Positions 41,174-50,322 of a DNA stretch of 64,000 nt are shown here, piece after piece. The notes under the pieces were generated by a model, which searched no databases, was not told the DNA's origin, and was given only the letters and a program-made list of their open reading frames with translations. Position numbers and translations under genes: made by a program. Position 1 is the first letter of the stretch; each line of letters starts with the position of its first letter. Origin of the DNA: Pelagibius sp050043265 (GTDB lineage: Bacteria; Pseudomonadota; Alphaproteobacteria; Kiloniellales; Kiloniellaceae); assembly GCA_050043265.1 (NCBI GenBank), contig JBHJIR010000041.1:1-64000 (forward strand). Direction: 5' to 3'.

Positions 41174-43759
41174 TCAGAACTGGTCCAGCAGGCGGTCGAG
41201 ATAGTCGAGCTCGAGCGGCGGGCGTTCACGCTCGCCGCGGCGGCGGCGCAGCTCGTCGACGCTCTCGCGGGTGCGGCGCAGTTCCATCTGGTCGGGGATC
41301 TGCACGTTGTTGCGGCCCAGTTCGTTGCCGCTGCCTTCCTGGGTATCGCGGCCCAGGGGGTCGCGCTGGTTGTCGCCCGGGCGGGCGCCGACCTGGCCGT
41401 TGCCCTCACCCTGGCCGGGGCTGAACTTCTCCATGAACTGTTCCAGGGTCGCCTGCATGCCCTGCTGCAGCTGGTCCAGCGAGCGGGTCTGCGAGGGCAC
41501 CGCCTGGCCCGGCTGTTCGTTCCCGAGGGCATCGCGGGCATCGCGCATCTCCCGCTCGGCGCGGCCCAGCGGGCGCGGGATCTCGCCCAGCGCGTCGCCC
41601 AGCTGGCGCATCAGCTCGCCGAGGCCGCGGCGCAGTTCTTCCTGGCGCTGCGCGTCGCCCTGGTTGTCGCTCGGTTGCTGCTGCTGGCCTTCGCCGTGCT
41701 GGCCGTTCTGCTGCGAACGCTCGAAGCTGCGGTCGAGCAGTTCCTGTTGTTCGCGCATCATGTTCTCCAGGTCGCGCATCATTTCCGATGCTTCCTGCAT
41801 GTCCTGGTTCATCTGCTGGGCGTAGGGATTGGCGCGCAGGTTTTCCAGCATGTCGCGCAGTTGCGCCAGCATCTCGCGGGCGGCGTCCTTGGCGCCGGCC
41901 TTGGCCAGTTCGCGCGCCTTTTCCAGCATGTCCATCAGGTCCTGGCGGTTCAGCAGCTGGCTGTCCGGCGGCAGCTCCTGGTTCTGCATCGGCTGGCTGT
42001 CCTGCGCCATCTGGTCGCGCATCTGCTGGATCATCTCGTCGAGGAAATCGTTGAGCGCCTGCTGCAGTTCGTCGATCAGGCGTTCGATCTCCTCGTCGTC
42101 GGCGTCGCGCGCCAGCGCTTCCATCAGCGCTTCCTGTGCCCTGCGCAGTTCGCGTTCGGCGATCGCCATTTCGCCTTCTTCGATGCGCAAGGCGGCATCC
42201 CACAGCAGTTCCTGCACCTCGCCGATCGCCGCTTCGGAGTCGTCGTAGATCAGCCGCCGCTCGGCCGAGCGGATAGCCAGGGCGACGACGATGTCGTGGA
42301 AGAAGTGCTCGGGGTGCTCGTAGATGGCGCTCAGGGTCTGCACCACCGGCAGGCGGCGCTCCGGGTTCAGGGTCAGCTGCTTGCGCAGCTCGACCAGGGC
42401 GCGGGCCACCGGATGGTTGAAGATGCGCTCCGGGATCACCGTGCGCAGCGCCTCGCTGCGGCCCTCCTGGCCCGCCTGGTCGCGGGCCACCAGCTGGATC
42501 TCCACCGCCAGGCCGGCCCAGGGGTGCGGTGTCAGGTCGTGATAGCTGGTCGCTTCGCCGGTATCGGCGGTGGCGGCGGGCACCACCATGTCGAGCACCA
42601 GCGGCGCCAGTTCGGGCTGGTCGAGACGGCGGACCTCCGCCTTCACCGTGGCCAGGCCGTAGTCGTCCTTGGCCTCGTAGGTCATGCGCAGGGCGGCGCG
42701 TTCGGTGCGCGACGGGGCGGACTGGAAGACGATCTCCGGCGGGTTGTCGGGCACCAGTTCCAGCGGCCAGGACGCCAGGGTCTCGCCGTTCTGCACGATG
42801 GCCAGGCGGTCGCCCTCGGTCAGGCTGTGCTCCAGGCGGTAGGCCTCGTGGGCGAAGTTCTCGAAGGGCCGGGTGGCGGTGCCGACCTGCAGGCTGGGCT
42901 CGCCTTCGCCGCCCTGGACCTGGGCCAGCAGCACGCTGCCGACCGGGATGCGCAGCAGGTTTTCGGGGGAACTCTGGGGAGCATTCTGGGCGGCCGGAGG
43001 TATCTCGGCGTTATCCTGGGCCTCGGCCGGGACCTCGCCGGCGGCGGCTGTTTGGGGGGTGGCCTCCAGGTAGACCGGCGCCATGCCGGTGTAGGCCGGC
43101 GGATTGATCCAGGCATCCAGGCTGGGTGGCAACTGGGCGATTCGGTTGAAGCTGGGCGCCACCGCAGCGGCCAGGCGCCCGCCGACGTTGCCGTCGCTGG
43201 CGGCGAAGCCGACCGCGACCAGCAGCACGACGAGGCCGCGCAAGGCCCAGGGGTCGACGGCGGCCATCCCGGGGCGCGGCAGGCTGACGCGCAGGCCCTT
43301 CAGGCGGGCGATGACGCGGCGCTGGTGGGCCCGCCACAGCGCCTGCGCCTGAACATCGCCGCTGCCGGTCGCCATGGCGTCGTCGAGGGCGGTGAGCGGG
43401 CGGTGGTCGAGGCCGCTGTCGCGTTCCAGCCGGCGTTTGCCGGCCTGCAGGTCGGGCAGGGTGATGCGGCGGGCGGCGTGCGCCAGGGCGCCCAGGAACG
43501 CCAGCACGAAGCCGGCCAGGGCCAGGCTGTGCAGCCAGCCGTTCAGGGCCGGCAGCAGGCCGTACAGCGCCACGGCAAGGAACACGCCGATGACGCCGAA
43601 CACCGGCCACAGGGCGGGCCACAGGGTTTCCCAGGCGACGGCGCCGCGCGCCAGGGCCAGCAGCAGGCCGAAGCGCGCCAGGGCCTTGGGGGAGTCGTCA
43701 CGGGGGGAGTCGCCACGTTGGGGGTCGGCGGAGGGGCGCCTGCGCTCGGTATCGCTCAT
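41174..43759 (-). CDS. TIGR02302 family protein
   Basis: 861 residues. The N-terminal third has three membrane segments (WPVFGVIGVFLAVALYGLLPAL, SLALAGFVLAFLGALAHA, LRGLVVLLVAVGFAA); the middle contains LPPSLDAWINPPAYTGMAPVYL and RLEHSLTEGDRLAIV; the C-terminal half is a highly charged coiled coil with a Gln/Gly/Asn-rich stretch (QQNGQHGEGQQQQPSDNQGD). This is the alphaproteobacterial TIGR02302/DUF4175 family, role unknown, possibly envelope-related. The C-terminal LELDYLDRLLDQF is conserved-looking. Downstream of lysA on the same strand. Confidence 0.88.
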   Translation of the reverse strand: MSDTERRRPSADPQRGDSPRDDSPKALARFGLLLALARGAVAWETLWPALWPVFGVIGVFLAVALYGLLPALNGWLHSLALAGFVLAFLGALAHAARRITLPDLQAGKRRLERDSGLDHRPLTALDDAMATGSGDVQAQALWRAHQRRVIARLKGLRVSLPRPGMAAVDPWALRGLVVLLVAVGFAASDGNVGGRLAAAVAPSFNRIAQLPPSLDAWINPPAYTGMAPVYLEATPQTAAAGEVPAEAQDNAEIPPAAQNAPQSSPENLLRIPVGSVLLAQVQGGEGEPSLQVGTATRPFENFAHEAYRLEHSLTEGDRLAIVQNGETLASWPLELVPDNPPEIVFQSAPSRTERAALRMTYEAKDDYGLATVKAEVRRLDQPELAPLVLDMVVPAATADTGEATSYHDLTPHPWAGLAVEIQLVARDQAGQEGRSEALRTVIPERIFNHPVARALVELRKQLTLNPERRLPVVQTLSAIYEHPEHFFHDIVVALAIRSAERRLIYDDSEAAIGEVQELLWDAALRIEEGEMAIAERELRRAQEALMEALARDADDEEIERLIDELQQALNDFLDEMIQQMRDQMAQDSQPMQNQELPPDSQLLNRQDLMDMLEKARELAKAGAKDAAREMLAQLRDMLENLRANPYAQQMNQDMQEASEMMRDLENMMREQQELLDRSFERSQQNGQHGEGQQQQPSDNQGDAQRQEELRRGLGELMRQLGDALGEIPRPLGRAEREMRDARDALGNEQPGQAVPSQTRSLDQLQQGMQATLEQFMEKFSPGQGEGNGQVGARPGDNQRDPLGRDTQEGSGNELGRNNVQIPDQMELRRTRESVDELRRRRGERERPPLELDYLDRLLDQF

Positions 43760-43874
43760 GCGTGCATCCTGTCCTTCGTCCAGGCGCCTGCGGTGACGCC
43801 CCCGAACAAGCCGCAGGCTATGTCTTCTGCGCCGCAGCGGCCCTTTCTAACATTAGGGCGCTGCGGGGCGGATC

Positions 43875-45263
43875 CTAGGCCGCGCCGCGCGTCTCCCCTG
43901 TTTTTCGGGCAAGATTCTTTTGCGCGCGGGCCTCTTGCGCCTGCCGGTCATTCTGCTGGTCCAGCCAGTCCGGCAAACGGTCCTGTCCGATCATTGTGTC
44001 ATAGTCCATGCGCGCGCGCACTAGGGCATGACGGTCGCCGCGCACCAGGATTTCCGGGGCCAAGAGCCGCGAATTGTAGGTGGACGCCATCACAAAGCTG
44101 TACGCGCCAGCCGAGGAGAAGGAAAGCAGGTCGCCTTCGGCGACCGGCGGCAGCGGCCGCTGCTTGGCGAAGGTGTCGGTCGATTCGCAGATCGGGCCGA
44201 CCACGTCGACCGGCCGCAGGGCGGCCCCCGGGGCCGGGGCGTTCAGCGGCACGATCTCGTGCCAGGCATCGTACAGCGACGGGCGCAGCAGGTCGTTCAT
44301 CGCCGCGTCGATGATGACGAAGCGGCGCGGCCCGTTGTCCTTCACGAACAGCACGCGGGTCACCAGCACGCCGGCGTTGCCGACCAGCAGGCGGCCCGGC
44401 TCGAAGACGAATTCGGCGTCGAGTCCTTCAACGAGGCCGCGCACCATCTCGGCGTAAGCGCTGACCCGGGCGTCGGCGGCGCGGACCTCTTCGCCATCGC
44501 CCTCTTCGGTCAGGGGCCCATGCTGGTAGCTGATGCCGCTGCCGCCGCCGAAATCCAGGCGTTTCAGCGGCAGCCCGGCGGCGCGCAGTTCCTTGTACAG
44601 CGCGATCAGGCGCTCGAAGGCGAGGCGGTAGGGCGCGATGTCGGTCAACTGCGAGCCGATGTGCACCGCCAGGCTTTCGACCCGGATACCCGGGATGTCC
44701 CGGTTGGCGAGCAGGAACGCGCGTGCCTCGGCGGCATCGATGCCGAACTTGGAATCGGCGCGCCCGGTGGTGATCTTGGCGTGGGTGCCGGCGTCGACGT
44801 CAGGGTTCACCCGCAGGGCGACCGGTGCGGTGACGCCGCGGGCGACCGCCACTTCGGACAGCAGCTTCAGTTCCGACAGCGATTCCACGTTGAACTGCAT
44901 GATGCCGGCGTCCAGCCCGGCGGCCAGTTCGCGCGCGGTCTTGCCGACCCCGGCGAAGACGATCTTGTGCGGCGGCACGCCGGCGGCCAGGGCGCGGCGC
45001 AGTTCGCCTTCCGAGACCACGTCGGCGCCGGCGCCCAGCGCCGCGAAGGTGGCGATCACCGCCTGGTTGGAATTGGCCTTCAGGGCATAGCAGATGGTCG
45101 CCGGCAGGCCGGCCAGGGCTTGGGCGAAGTGCTTGTAGCTGTGCTCCAGCGCGTCGGCGGAATAGCAGTAGAACGGCGTGCCGACTTCCGTCGCCAGGGT
45201 CTCCAGGGCGACCCCGGAGGCGTGCAGCCGCCCGTCGCGGTAGCTGAAATAACGATTGCTCAT
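43875..45263 (-). CDS. lysA: Diaminopimelate decarboxylase
   Basis: 462 residues. Fold-III PLP enzyme: Lys62 in ICYALKANSNQ binds PLP, GGGSGISY binds the phosphate, HIGSQ and the CESTDTFA loop supply active-site residues, and the second-half YDAWHEIVPL follows. It makes L-lysine from meso-diaminopimelate. The C-terminal ~25 residues are a Lys/Arg/Ala-rich tail beyond the usual end. Eight bases after lptM, as in the usual argH-lptM-lysA order. Confidence 0.95.
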   Translation of the reverse strand: MSNRYFSYRDGRLHASGVALETLATEVGTPFYCYSADALEHSYKHFAQALAGLPATICYALKANSNQAVIATFAALGAGADVVSEGELRRALAAGVPPHKIVFAGVGKTARELAAGLDAGIMQFNVESLSELKLLSEVAVARGVTAPVALRVNPDVDAGTHAKITTGRADSKFGIDAAEARAFLLANRDIPGIRVESLAVHIGSQLTDIAPYRLAFERLIALYKELRAAGLPLKRLDFGGGSGISYQHGPLTEEGDGEEVRAADARVSAYAEMVRGLVEGLDAEFVFEPGRLLVGNAGVLVTRVLFVKDNGPRRFVIIDAAMNDLLRPSLYDAWHEIVPLNAPAPGAALRPVDVVGPICESTDTFAKQRPLPPVAEGDLLSFSSAGAYSFVMASTYNSRLLAPEILVRGDRHALVRARMDYDTMIGQDRLPDWLDQQNDRQAQEARAQKNLARKTGETRGAA

Positions 45264-45271
45264 CGGCTGTC

Positions 45272-45514
45272 TCAGTAATTCTTTGTCTTGGTGCGGTTAC
45301 CGTCGGTGAAGATCGACAGCGGGCCGGCGTCCGGCGCCTCGCCGCCCTTGGGCTCCACGGTTTCCGGTGCCGGATAGGCGTTCGGATAGGTGTAGAGCTT
45401 TTCCTCGCCGGCCGGCGGTTTGGGCGAGCCCTTCTTGCCGCAGGCGGCGATGCCGAAGGCCAGCCCCGCCGCGAGGGCAACGGTCAGCAGCAGGCGCGGG
45501 AAGCTTGCGGTCAT
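45272..45514 (-). CDS. lptM: LptM-like small lipoprotein
   Basis: 80 residues. A signal peptide with lipobox ends in GIAACGKKGSPKPP; the Cys after GIAA is the acylation site and the CGKKG start is typical of LptM/YifL. These lipoproteins assist LptD oxidative maturation in the outer membrane (shown in E. coli). The start overlaps the argH stop by four bases. Confidence 0.88.
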   Translation of the reverse strand: MTASFPRLLLTVALAAGLAFGIAACGKKGSPKPPAGEEKLYTYPNAYPAPETVEPKGGEAPDAGPLSIFTDGNRTKTKNY

Positions 45515-46950
45515 AGAAAACGCTCCTTGGCGGCGGCGACGGCCTCGCGCACCCGCTCGGGCGCGGTGCCGCCGGCGCTCATCCGGCTGGCGGCCGCGTT
45601 CTCGACGGAGAGCACGGTGAAGATGTCCTCGGTGATGCCCGGCTCAACGGCTTGCATGTCGGCCAGTGCCAGGGCCTCGATGCCGCAGTCGCGGTCCTCG
45701 GCCAGCTTTACGATGCTGCCGGTCACATGGTGGGCCTGGCGGAACGGCATGCCCAGCACGCGGACCAGCCAGTCGGCCAAGTCGGTCGCGGTCAGGAATC
45801 CGTGGGCCGTGGCCGCCTTCAGGTTGGCCCGGTTGGCCTTCATGTCGGCGATCATGCCGGTCATCGCGGCGACGCAGAGCTCCAGGGTGTCGGCGGCGTC
45901 GAACAGCGGCTCCTTGTCCTCCTGCATGTCCTTGCCGTAGGACAGCGGCAGCCCCTTCATGACGATCAGCAGGCTGTTGAGGGCGCCGATCACCCGGCCG
46001 GCCTTGCCGCGGATCAGCTCGGCGGCGTCGGGGTTGCGCTTCTGCGGCATGATCGAGCTGCCGGTGGTGTAGGCGTCCGACAGGGTGACGAAGCGGAAGC
46101 CGGCCGAACACCACAGCACGATCTCCTCCGACAGGCGCGACAGGTGCAGCGCCAGGATCGACCCGGCGGCGAGGTACTCCAGCACGTAGTCGCGGTCGGA
46201 CACGGCGTCGATGGAATTGGCCATCGGGTGGTCGAAGTCCAGCGCCGCCGCCGTCGCGTGGCGGTCGATGTCGAAGGAGGTGCCGGCCAGGGCGGCGGCA
46301 CCCAGGGGGCATTCGTTCATCCGCTTGCGGCAGTCCCGCAGGCGGCCGCGGTCGCGCCCCAGCATCTCCACGTAGGCCAGCATGTGGTGGCCGAAGGTCA
46401 CCGGCTGGGCGGCCTGCAGGTGGGTATAGCCGGGCATCACGCTGTCGGCCTCGGCCTCGGCCTGGGCGATCAGTACGGCCTGCAGTTCGCGCAGGGCGGC
46501 TTCCAGGCGGTCGCCGGCGTCGCGCGTCCACAGGCGCACGTCGGTCGCCACCTGGTCGTTGCGCGAGCGCGCGGTGTGCAGGCGGCCGGCGGCCTCGCCG
46601 ATCAGCGCGCTGAGGCGCGCCTCCACGTTCATGTGGATGTCTTCCAGGCTGGCCTTGAATTCGAACTGCCCGGCTTCGATCTCTTCCAGGACACGGTCGA
46701 GGCCGGCGAGGATCGCCGCGCCGTCTTCCTGGCCGATGATGCGCTGGTGGACCAGCATGGCGCAGTGCGCCTTGGACCCGGCGATGTCCTGGGCGTAGAG
46801 TCGCTGGTCGAAGCCGATGGAGGCGTTGATCCGCTCCATCACCGCGGCCGGGCCGGCGGCGAAGCGCCCGCCCCACATGCTGTTGGCTCCGGGCGTTTTG
46901 GTTTCGGCCGCCGGGTTGTCGGTTACTCGCTGTTCGGTCTTTGCGTTCAT
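45511..46950 (-). CDS. argH: Argininosuccinate lyase
   Basis: 479 residues. Fumarase/aspartase signature GSSIMPQKRNPD, HTARSRNDQVATD, TFGHHMLAYVEML and the LSYGKDMQEDKEPLFD end. It cleaves argininosuccinate to arginine and fumarate. The frame could begin at MWGGRFA, 24 residues in, where the fold starts. It is divergent from tlpA with 26 bases between starts. Confidence 0.95.
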   Translation of the reverse strand: MNAKTEQRVTDNPAAETKTPGANSMWGGRFAAGPAAVMERINASIGFDQRLYAQDIAGSKAHCAMLVHQRIIGQEDGAAILAGLDRVLEEIEAGQFEFKASLEDIHMNVEARLSALIGEAAGRLHTARSRNDQVATDVRLWTRDAGDRLEAALRELQAVLIAQAEAEADSVMPGYTHLQAAQPVTFGHHMLAYVEMLGRDRGRLRDCRKRMNECPLGAAALAGTSFDIDRHATAAALDFDHPMANSIDAVSDRDYVLEYLAAGSILALHLSRLSEEIVLWCSAGFRFVTLSDAYTTGSSIMPQKRNPDAAELIRGKAGRVIGALNSLLIVMKGLPLSYGKDMQEDKEPLFDAADTLELCVAAMTGMIADMKANRANLKAATAHGFLTATDLADWLVRVLGMPFRQAHHVTGSIVKLAEDRDCGIEALALADMQAVEPGITEDIFTVLSVENAAASRMSAGGTAPERVREAVAAAKERFL

Positions 46951-46976
46951 CAGGCCCTTAGGAGGCTCTCGCGTCC

Positions 46977-47693
46977 ATGCTCAACACAGTTGGGTCCACC
47001 ACAGGTGGGGTCATAAGAAAGACCCTTGCGGCCGTCGGGCTTGCCGCGCTGGTTGCGACTGTCCCCGCACCGCTCTGGGCGCAGGGGCAGCCGGCGGCGT
47101 CCGGCGGCACGCCCTCGGCCCCAGAGGGCCCGTTCGCCCGGAACTTTACCTTCTCGAACCCGCCGGTGCCAGCGCCGAGCGCGGCCTTTCAGACGCTGCA
47201 CGGCGATGGCACCAGCCTGGCCGATTTCCGCGGCCAGGTGGTCCTGGTCAACTTCTGGGCCACATGGTGTGTGCCCTGCGTGGCGGAGATGCCGGATCTG
47301 GAGCGCCTGCACACGGCCCTGGCGGACGAGGGCTTCGCCGTGCTGGCGATCTCCCAGGACCGCGGCGGCTCCAGCGTCGTCGCCCCCTTCCTGGCCCGCC
47401 TCGACCTGCAGCGGCTGCCGGTGTTCCTCGACCCCAAGGGCGTGATGGGCCGTCAGTTCGCCCTCAAGGGCCTGCCCACCAGCTTCCTGATCGGCCGTGA
47501 CGGGCGGGTGCTGGCCGGCCTGGTCGGCCCGGCCCCGTGGGATTCGCCTGAATCCATCGCCTTCATGCGCCATTATCTGGGGGAGGGTGGCCCCGAGGGC
47601 GCGCCCGAGAACGCCCCCGAGAACGCCCCCGACCGGAATGATGGTGGCGGCCAGGACGGCGCGCCGGATGGCGTGACGAACACTTCAGGTTGA
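46977..47693 (+). CDS. TlpA-family thiol-disulfide oxidoreductase
   Basis: 238 residues. Signal peptide (about 1-35, ending APLWAQ), then a thioredoxin-like domain with WCVPC (97-101) in VLVNFWATWCVPCVAEMPDLERL and KGLPTSFLIGRDG. A periplasmic reductase, possibly for cytochrome maturation. The C-terminal ~25 residues repeat GAPENAPENAPD, probably a disordered tail. Divergent from argH, as in many alphaproteobacteria. Confidence 0.9.
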   Translation: MLNTVGSTTGGVIRKTLAAVGLAALVATVPAPLWAQGQPAASGGTPSAPEGPFARNFTFSNPPVPAPSAAFQTLHGDGTSLADFRGQVVLVNFWATWCVPCVAEMPDLERLHTALADEGFAVLAISQDRGGSSVVAPFLARLDLQRLPVFLDPKGVMGRQFALKGLPTSFLIGRDGRVLAGLVGPAPWDSPESIAFMRHYLGEGGPEGAPENAPENAPDRNDGGGQDGAPDGVTNTSG

Positions 47694-47810
47694 AAAACGT
47701 TAATACGACCGCCTGAATGCACGGCAGGCTTGTAGCTTGAGGCCGCTGCCGCCAAAATAGCCGTTCGTAGGCGTCTGGTTTGTCTCTGTCCCGCGAGGGA
47801 GGACCTGACC

Positions 47811-48479
47811 ATGGGTGTTGCCGCTTCGCTTGCCAGTCTCCGCCGCCAGGCGCTGCCGGTCGCGGTCTTGTTCTCGATCTGTGTGGCGGGCCTCGCCGGC
47901 CCGGCGGCGGCGGAGGAGCCGATGGTCTTCGACGTGCTGCGCGACGGCAGCAAGGTCGGCGAGCACCGCCTGGCCTTCGAAACCCAGGACGACGACACCC
48001 TGAAGGTCTCGGTGGAGACCGCCATGACGGTGAAGTTCGCCTTCGTCACCCTGTTCCGCTACGAGCACAAGCGCGTCGAGCGCTGGCGTGACGGCGAACT
48101 GGAATCCCTGGCCGGTATGACCAATGACGACGGCCAGGAATACGAGATCTCCATCGTGCGCAAGGAAGGCCATTACAGCCGCACCGTGAACGGCATCCAG
48201 GAAGAACTCGACGGCCCGGTCTCGGTCGACAGCCTGTGGAGCCGGGACCGGCTGACCGCCGGCAAGCTGTTCTCGGCGGCCAGCGACGACGTCTATCGTG
48301 TGCGCAGCGACGCGCTGGGCTGGGAAACCATCCAGGCCAAGGGTGGCGAGCTGCAGGCCGAACACGTCAAGCTGACCGGCGGGATCGACCGCGACCTCTG
48401 GTACGGCCCCTCCGGCGAACTCTTGAAGGTGAGATACGAAAACGCCGAGGGTAAGACGTTTGAATACGTTCGCCGCTAG
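47811..48479 (+). CDS. Secreted DUF6134 family protein
   Basis: 222 residues. Signal peptide ending GPAAAEE, then FDVLRDGSKVGEHRLAFE, the DUF6134 pattern, with a beta-strand-rich core (VSVETAMTVKFAFVTLFRYEHK, EYEISIVRKEGHYSRTVNG) and a terminal WYGPSGELLKVRYENAEGKTFEYVRR. Probably a periplasmic beta-barrel-like protein, role unknown. The stop codon region is tandemly duplicated. Confidence 0.82.
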   Translation: MGVAASLASLRRQALPVAVLFSICVAGLAGPAAAEEPMVFDVLRDGSKVGEHRLAFETQDDDTLKVSVETAMTVKFAFVTLFRYEHKRVERWRDGELESLAGMTNDDGQEYEISIVRKEGHYSRTVNGIQEELDGPVSVDSLWSRDRLTAGKLFSAASDDVYRVRSDALGWETIQAKGGELQAEHVKLTGGIDRDLWYGPSGELLKVRYENAEGKTFEYVRR

Positions 48480-48517
48480 CGCGGCCGGTGAATACGTCCA
48501 CCGCTAGCGCGGCCGGC
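48462..48517. repeat. 28-bp tandem duplication spanning the stop codon of the DUF6134 gene
   Basis: Copy 1 at 48462-48489 contains the last six codons and TAG; copy 2 at 48490-48517 matches at 25 of 28 positions. Both begin GAATACGT and contain CCGCTAGCGCGGCCGG. Confidence 0.92.
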
Positions 48518-48559
48518 CAATACCTGAGGCCTAAGGCTGGCGGCGCCAAGGCCGACGAC

Positions 48560-49789
48560 TTACGGCCGCGTGTTCGTGCGACGGGCTGCCTGCAGCTTTT
48601 CCGTCGCTTCGGCAATTCTATCCAGATACAGCGCGTGGCCCTGGACGACGGGGAGAGAAGGCTCGGCCCGGCCCAGCATGCCGCGCAACGCCAGCTGATG
48701 GCAGAACCAGTTGAGCACCGCGCCCCGGGGGAGTTCTTCGGCCGGCGGGAAGCGGCGTTCGGGGGCCGGGGCGGCGTCGATCTCTCCGGCCAGCAGCTTC
48801 GCAGGGAAGGCCGGGTCCATGATGAAGGGGCGGCCCATGCCGATCAGGTCGGTGGCGCCTTCGGCCAGGGCGCTGTTCATTGCCGCGGCGGTGCGAAAAC
48901 CGCCGGTGACCATGACCGGAATTCCCAGGGCGCTCTTGATATCGCGCGCATAGTCCAGGAAGTAGGCCTCCCGCGCGATGGTGCTCTGTTTCCGGGCGCT
49001 ATGCTGATAGGCGACCGGAGTCTCGAAGTTGCCGCCGGAGATTTCCAGCAAATCGATGCCTTCGCGCTCCAGCATGCGGGCGACTTCCAGGCTCTCCGCG
49101 TGGCTGAAGCCGCCCTTCTGGAAGTCGGAGGAGTTGAGCTTGGTGGCGACCACGAAGTCCGGGCCCGTCGCGGCACGCACCGCGCGCACGACCTCGCGCA
49201 ACAGGCGGCTGCGGTTTTCCAAGGAGCCTCCCCAGCGGTCCCGACGCGTGTTGATGCGGGGCGAGAGCGACGATCTCAGGAGGTAGCCGTGGGCGGCATG
49301 AATCTCGACGCCATCGAAACCGGCTTGCCACGCCAGTTCGGCGGCACGGGCAAAGCGCGCGACGACTGTGTGCAGTTCGGCCTCTTCGGCGGCTCTGGGC
49401 GGTCCGTAGCCCGGCAGGTCCAAAGCCTCGTCGGAGAGCGACAGAGGCCGCGGGTTGATCGCTTCGGGGGTCTGCCGGCCACTGTGGGAGATCTGCACCA
49501 GGGCCAGCGCACCGCCGCTCCTGGCCGCCGCGGCCAGGCGTTTCGTCCGCGCCGGATCGGAGGTCTCGTCCAGCACCACGTTGGCGGCGTGTTCCAGGTG
49601 CCCGCGGTCGACCGGCGTATTGCCGGTGATCAGGAGGGCGGCGCCGCTGCGACTCCATTCTTCATAGAGCGCGATCAGCCCCTCCGTCGGATCGTTGTGC
49701 GCGTCGGCCAACGCTTCCGACATGGCGGACTTCACGATGCGGTTCTTCAGAACCCTCCCGTTCGGAAGTTTCAACGGATCCTGGATCAT
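48560..49789 (-). CDS. NADH:flavin oxidoreductase (old yellow enzyme type)
   Basis: 409 residues. FMN-binding KNRIVKSAMSE, ALVQISHSGRQ, EIHAAHGYLLRSSLSPRINTRRDRWGG, where HAAHGY is the OYE active-site signature, and GIPVMVTGGFRT. It reduces activated alkenes or enoyl compounds with NAD(P)H. The divergent ArsR-type regulator gene lies immediately upstream with a matching operator in both promoters. No 4Fe-4S domain follows, unlike dienoyl-CoA reductase. Confidence 0.9.
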   Translation of the reverse strand: MIQDPLKLPNGRVLKNRIVKSAMSEALADAHNDPTEGLIALYEEWSRSGAALLITGNTPVDRGHLEHAANVVLDETSDPARTKRLAAAARSGGALALVQISHSGRQTPEAINPRPLSLSDEALDLPGYGPPRAAEEAELHTVVARFARAAELAWQAGFDGVEIHAAHGYLLRSSLSPRINTRRDRWGGSLENRSRLLREVVRAVRAATGPDFVVATKLNSSDFQKGGFSHAESLEVARMLEREGIDLLEISGGNFETPVAYQHSARKQSTIAREAYFLDYARDIKSALGIPVMVTGGFRTAAAMNSALAEGATDLIGMGRPFIMDPAFPAKLLAGEIDAAPAPERRFPPAEELPRGAVLNWFCHQLALRGMLGRAEPSLPVVQGHALYLDRIAEATEKLQAARRTNTRP

Positions 49790-49798
49790 GCTTTCTCC

Positions 49799-49820
49799 AT
49801 CGAGATATTGCGATTTATCG
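49799..49820. promoter_or_regulatory. Operator copy 1, upstream of the OYE gene
   Basis: The plus strand reads ATCGAGATATT then GCGATTTATCG, matching 19 of 22 positions of the site at 50195-50216. It contains CGATTTATCG and a paired ATCGA. It sits within 10-31 bases upstream of the OYE start. Confidence 0.7.
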
Positions 49821-49869
49821 CTTCTTTGCAGCGCCAGGGCGCCCTTGGAGGGAGGTTTCCCGGTCAGCG

Positions 49870-49889
49870 GCCGCTAGGTGCCGCTAGGT
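49870..49889. repeat. Exact 10-bp tandem duplication at the ArsR-gene stop codon
   Basis: GCCGCTAGGT at 49870-49879 and 49880-49889. The second copy carries the TAG stop (CTA at 49884-49886 on the plus strand). Confidence 0.9.
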
Positions 49890-50192
49890 CTTGGCGAGGT
49901 CTTCCTTGAAGGCCTTCAGGAAGGCCGTTATGGCGGCTTCGTTGCGGCGGTAGAAGGTCCACTGTCCGTGGCGTTCGGAAACCACCAGCCCTGCCTGTTT
50001 CAGGAGGCCCATGTAGCTCGATACGGTCGACTGGGAGAGGCCGGCCTTTTCCTGGATGTAGCCGACACAGACACCATCGACCCCGGCGTGCTCCGGCAGG
50101 GCCGGGGGGAAATTCGAGCGGTCCTTCAACCAGGCGAGAATTTGTCGGCGGACCGGGTTGTTCAGGGCGGCAAGGATGGTTGGTATGTCCAT
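49884..50192 (-). CDS. ArsR-family HTH regulator
   Basis: 102 residues, winged helix: ILAALNNPVRRQILAWLKD, then AGLSQSTVSSYMGLLKQAGLVVSERHGQWTFYRRNEA is the recognition helix and wing. It has one Cys in GVDGVCVGYIQEKAG and no paired metal-binding cysteines, so it is probably a non-metal sensor. It probably represses itself and the OYE gene through the shared operator at 50195-50216 and 49799-49820. Sensing of an electrophile that OYE reduces is an inference. Confidence 0.87.
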   Translation of the reverse strand: MDIPTILAALNNPVRRQILAWLKDRSNFPPALPEHAGVDGVCVGYIQEKAGLSQSTVSSYMGLLKQAGLVVSERHGQWTFYRRNEAAITAFLKAFKEDLAKT

Positions 50193-50194
50193 AT

Positions 50195-50216
50195 ATCGAA
50201 ATATATCGATTTATCG
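50195..50216. promoter_or_regulatory. Operator copy 2, upstream of the ArsR-type gene
   Basis: The plus strand reads ATCGAAATATA then TCGATTTATCG, part of an AT-rich run (50191-50217) directly before the gene's start codon at 50192. It matches the OYE-promoter site at 19 of 22 positions. Confidence 0.75.
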
Positions 50217-50322
50217 TAGAGCTTCAAGGGCGAAGTGGATCGCCGGCGATCTTGCCCGACGACGGGCGGCCAGGACTCATCGGCAGAACGGCGAGGGAAG
50301 GGCGGGGAACCCGCCGCTCCGA

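Noticed and set aside
41675..44314. 879-residue plus-strand frame opposite TIGR02302
   Set aside because: Antisense shadow of the coiled-coil gene; sequence dominated by Val, Gln, His and Arg with no recognisable fold.
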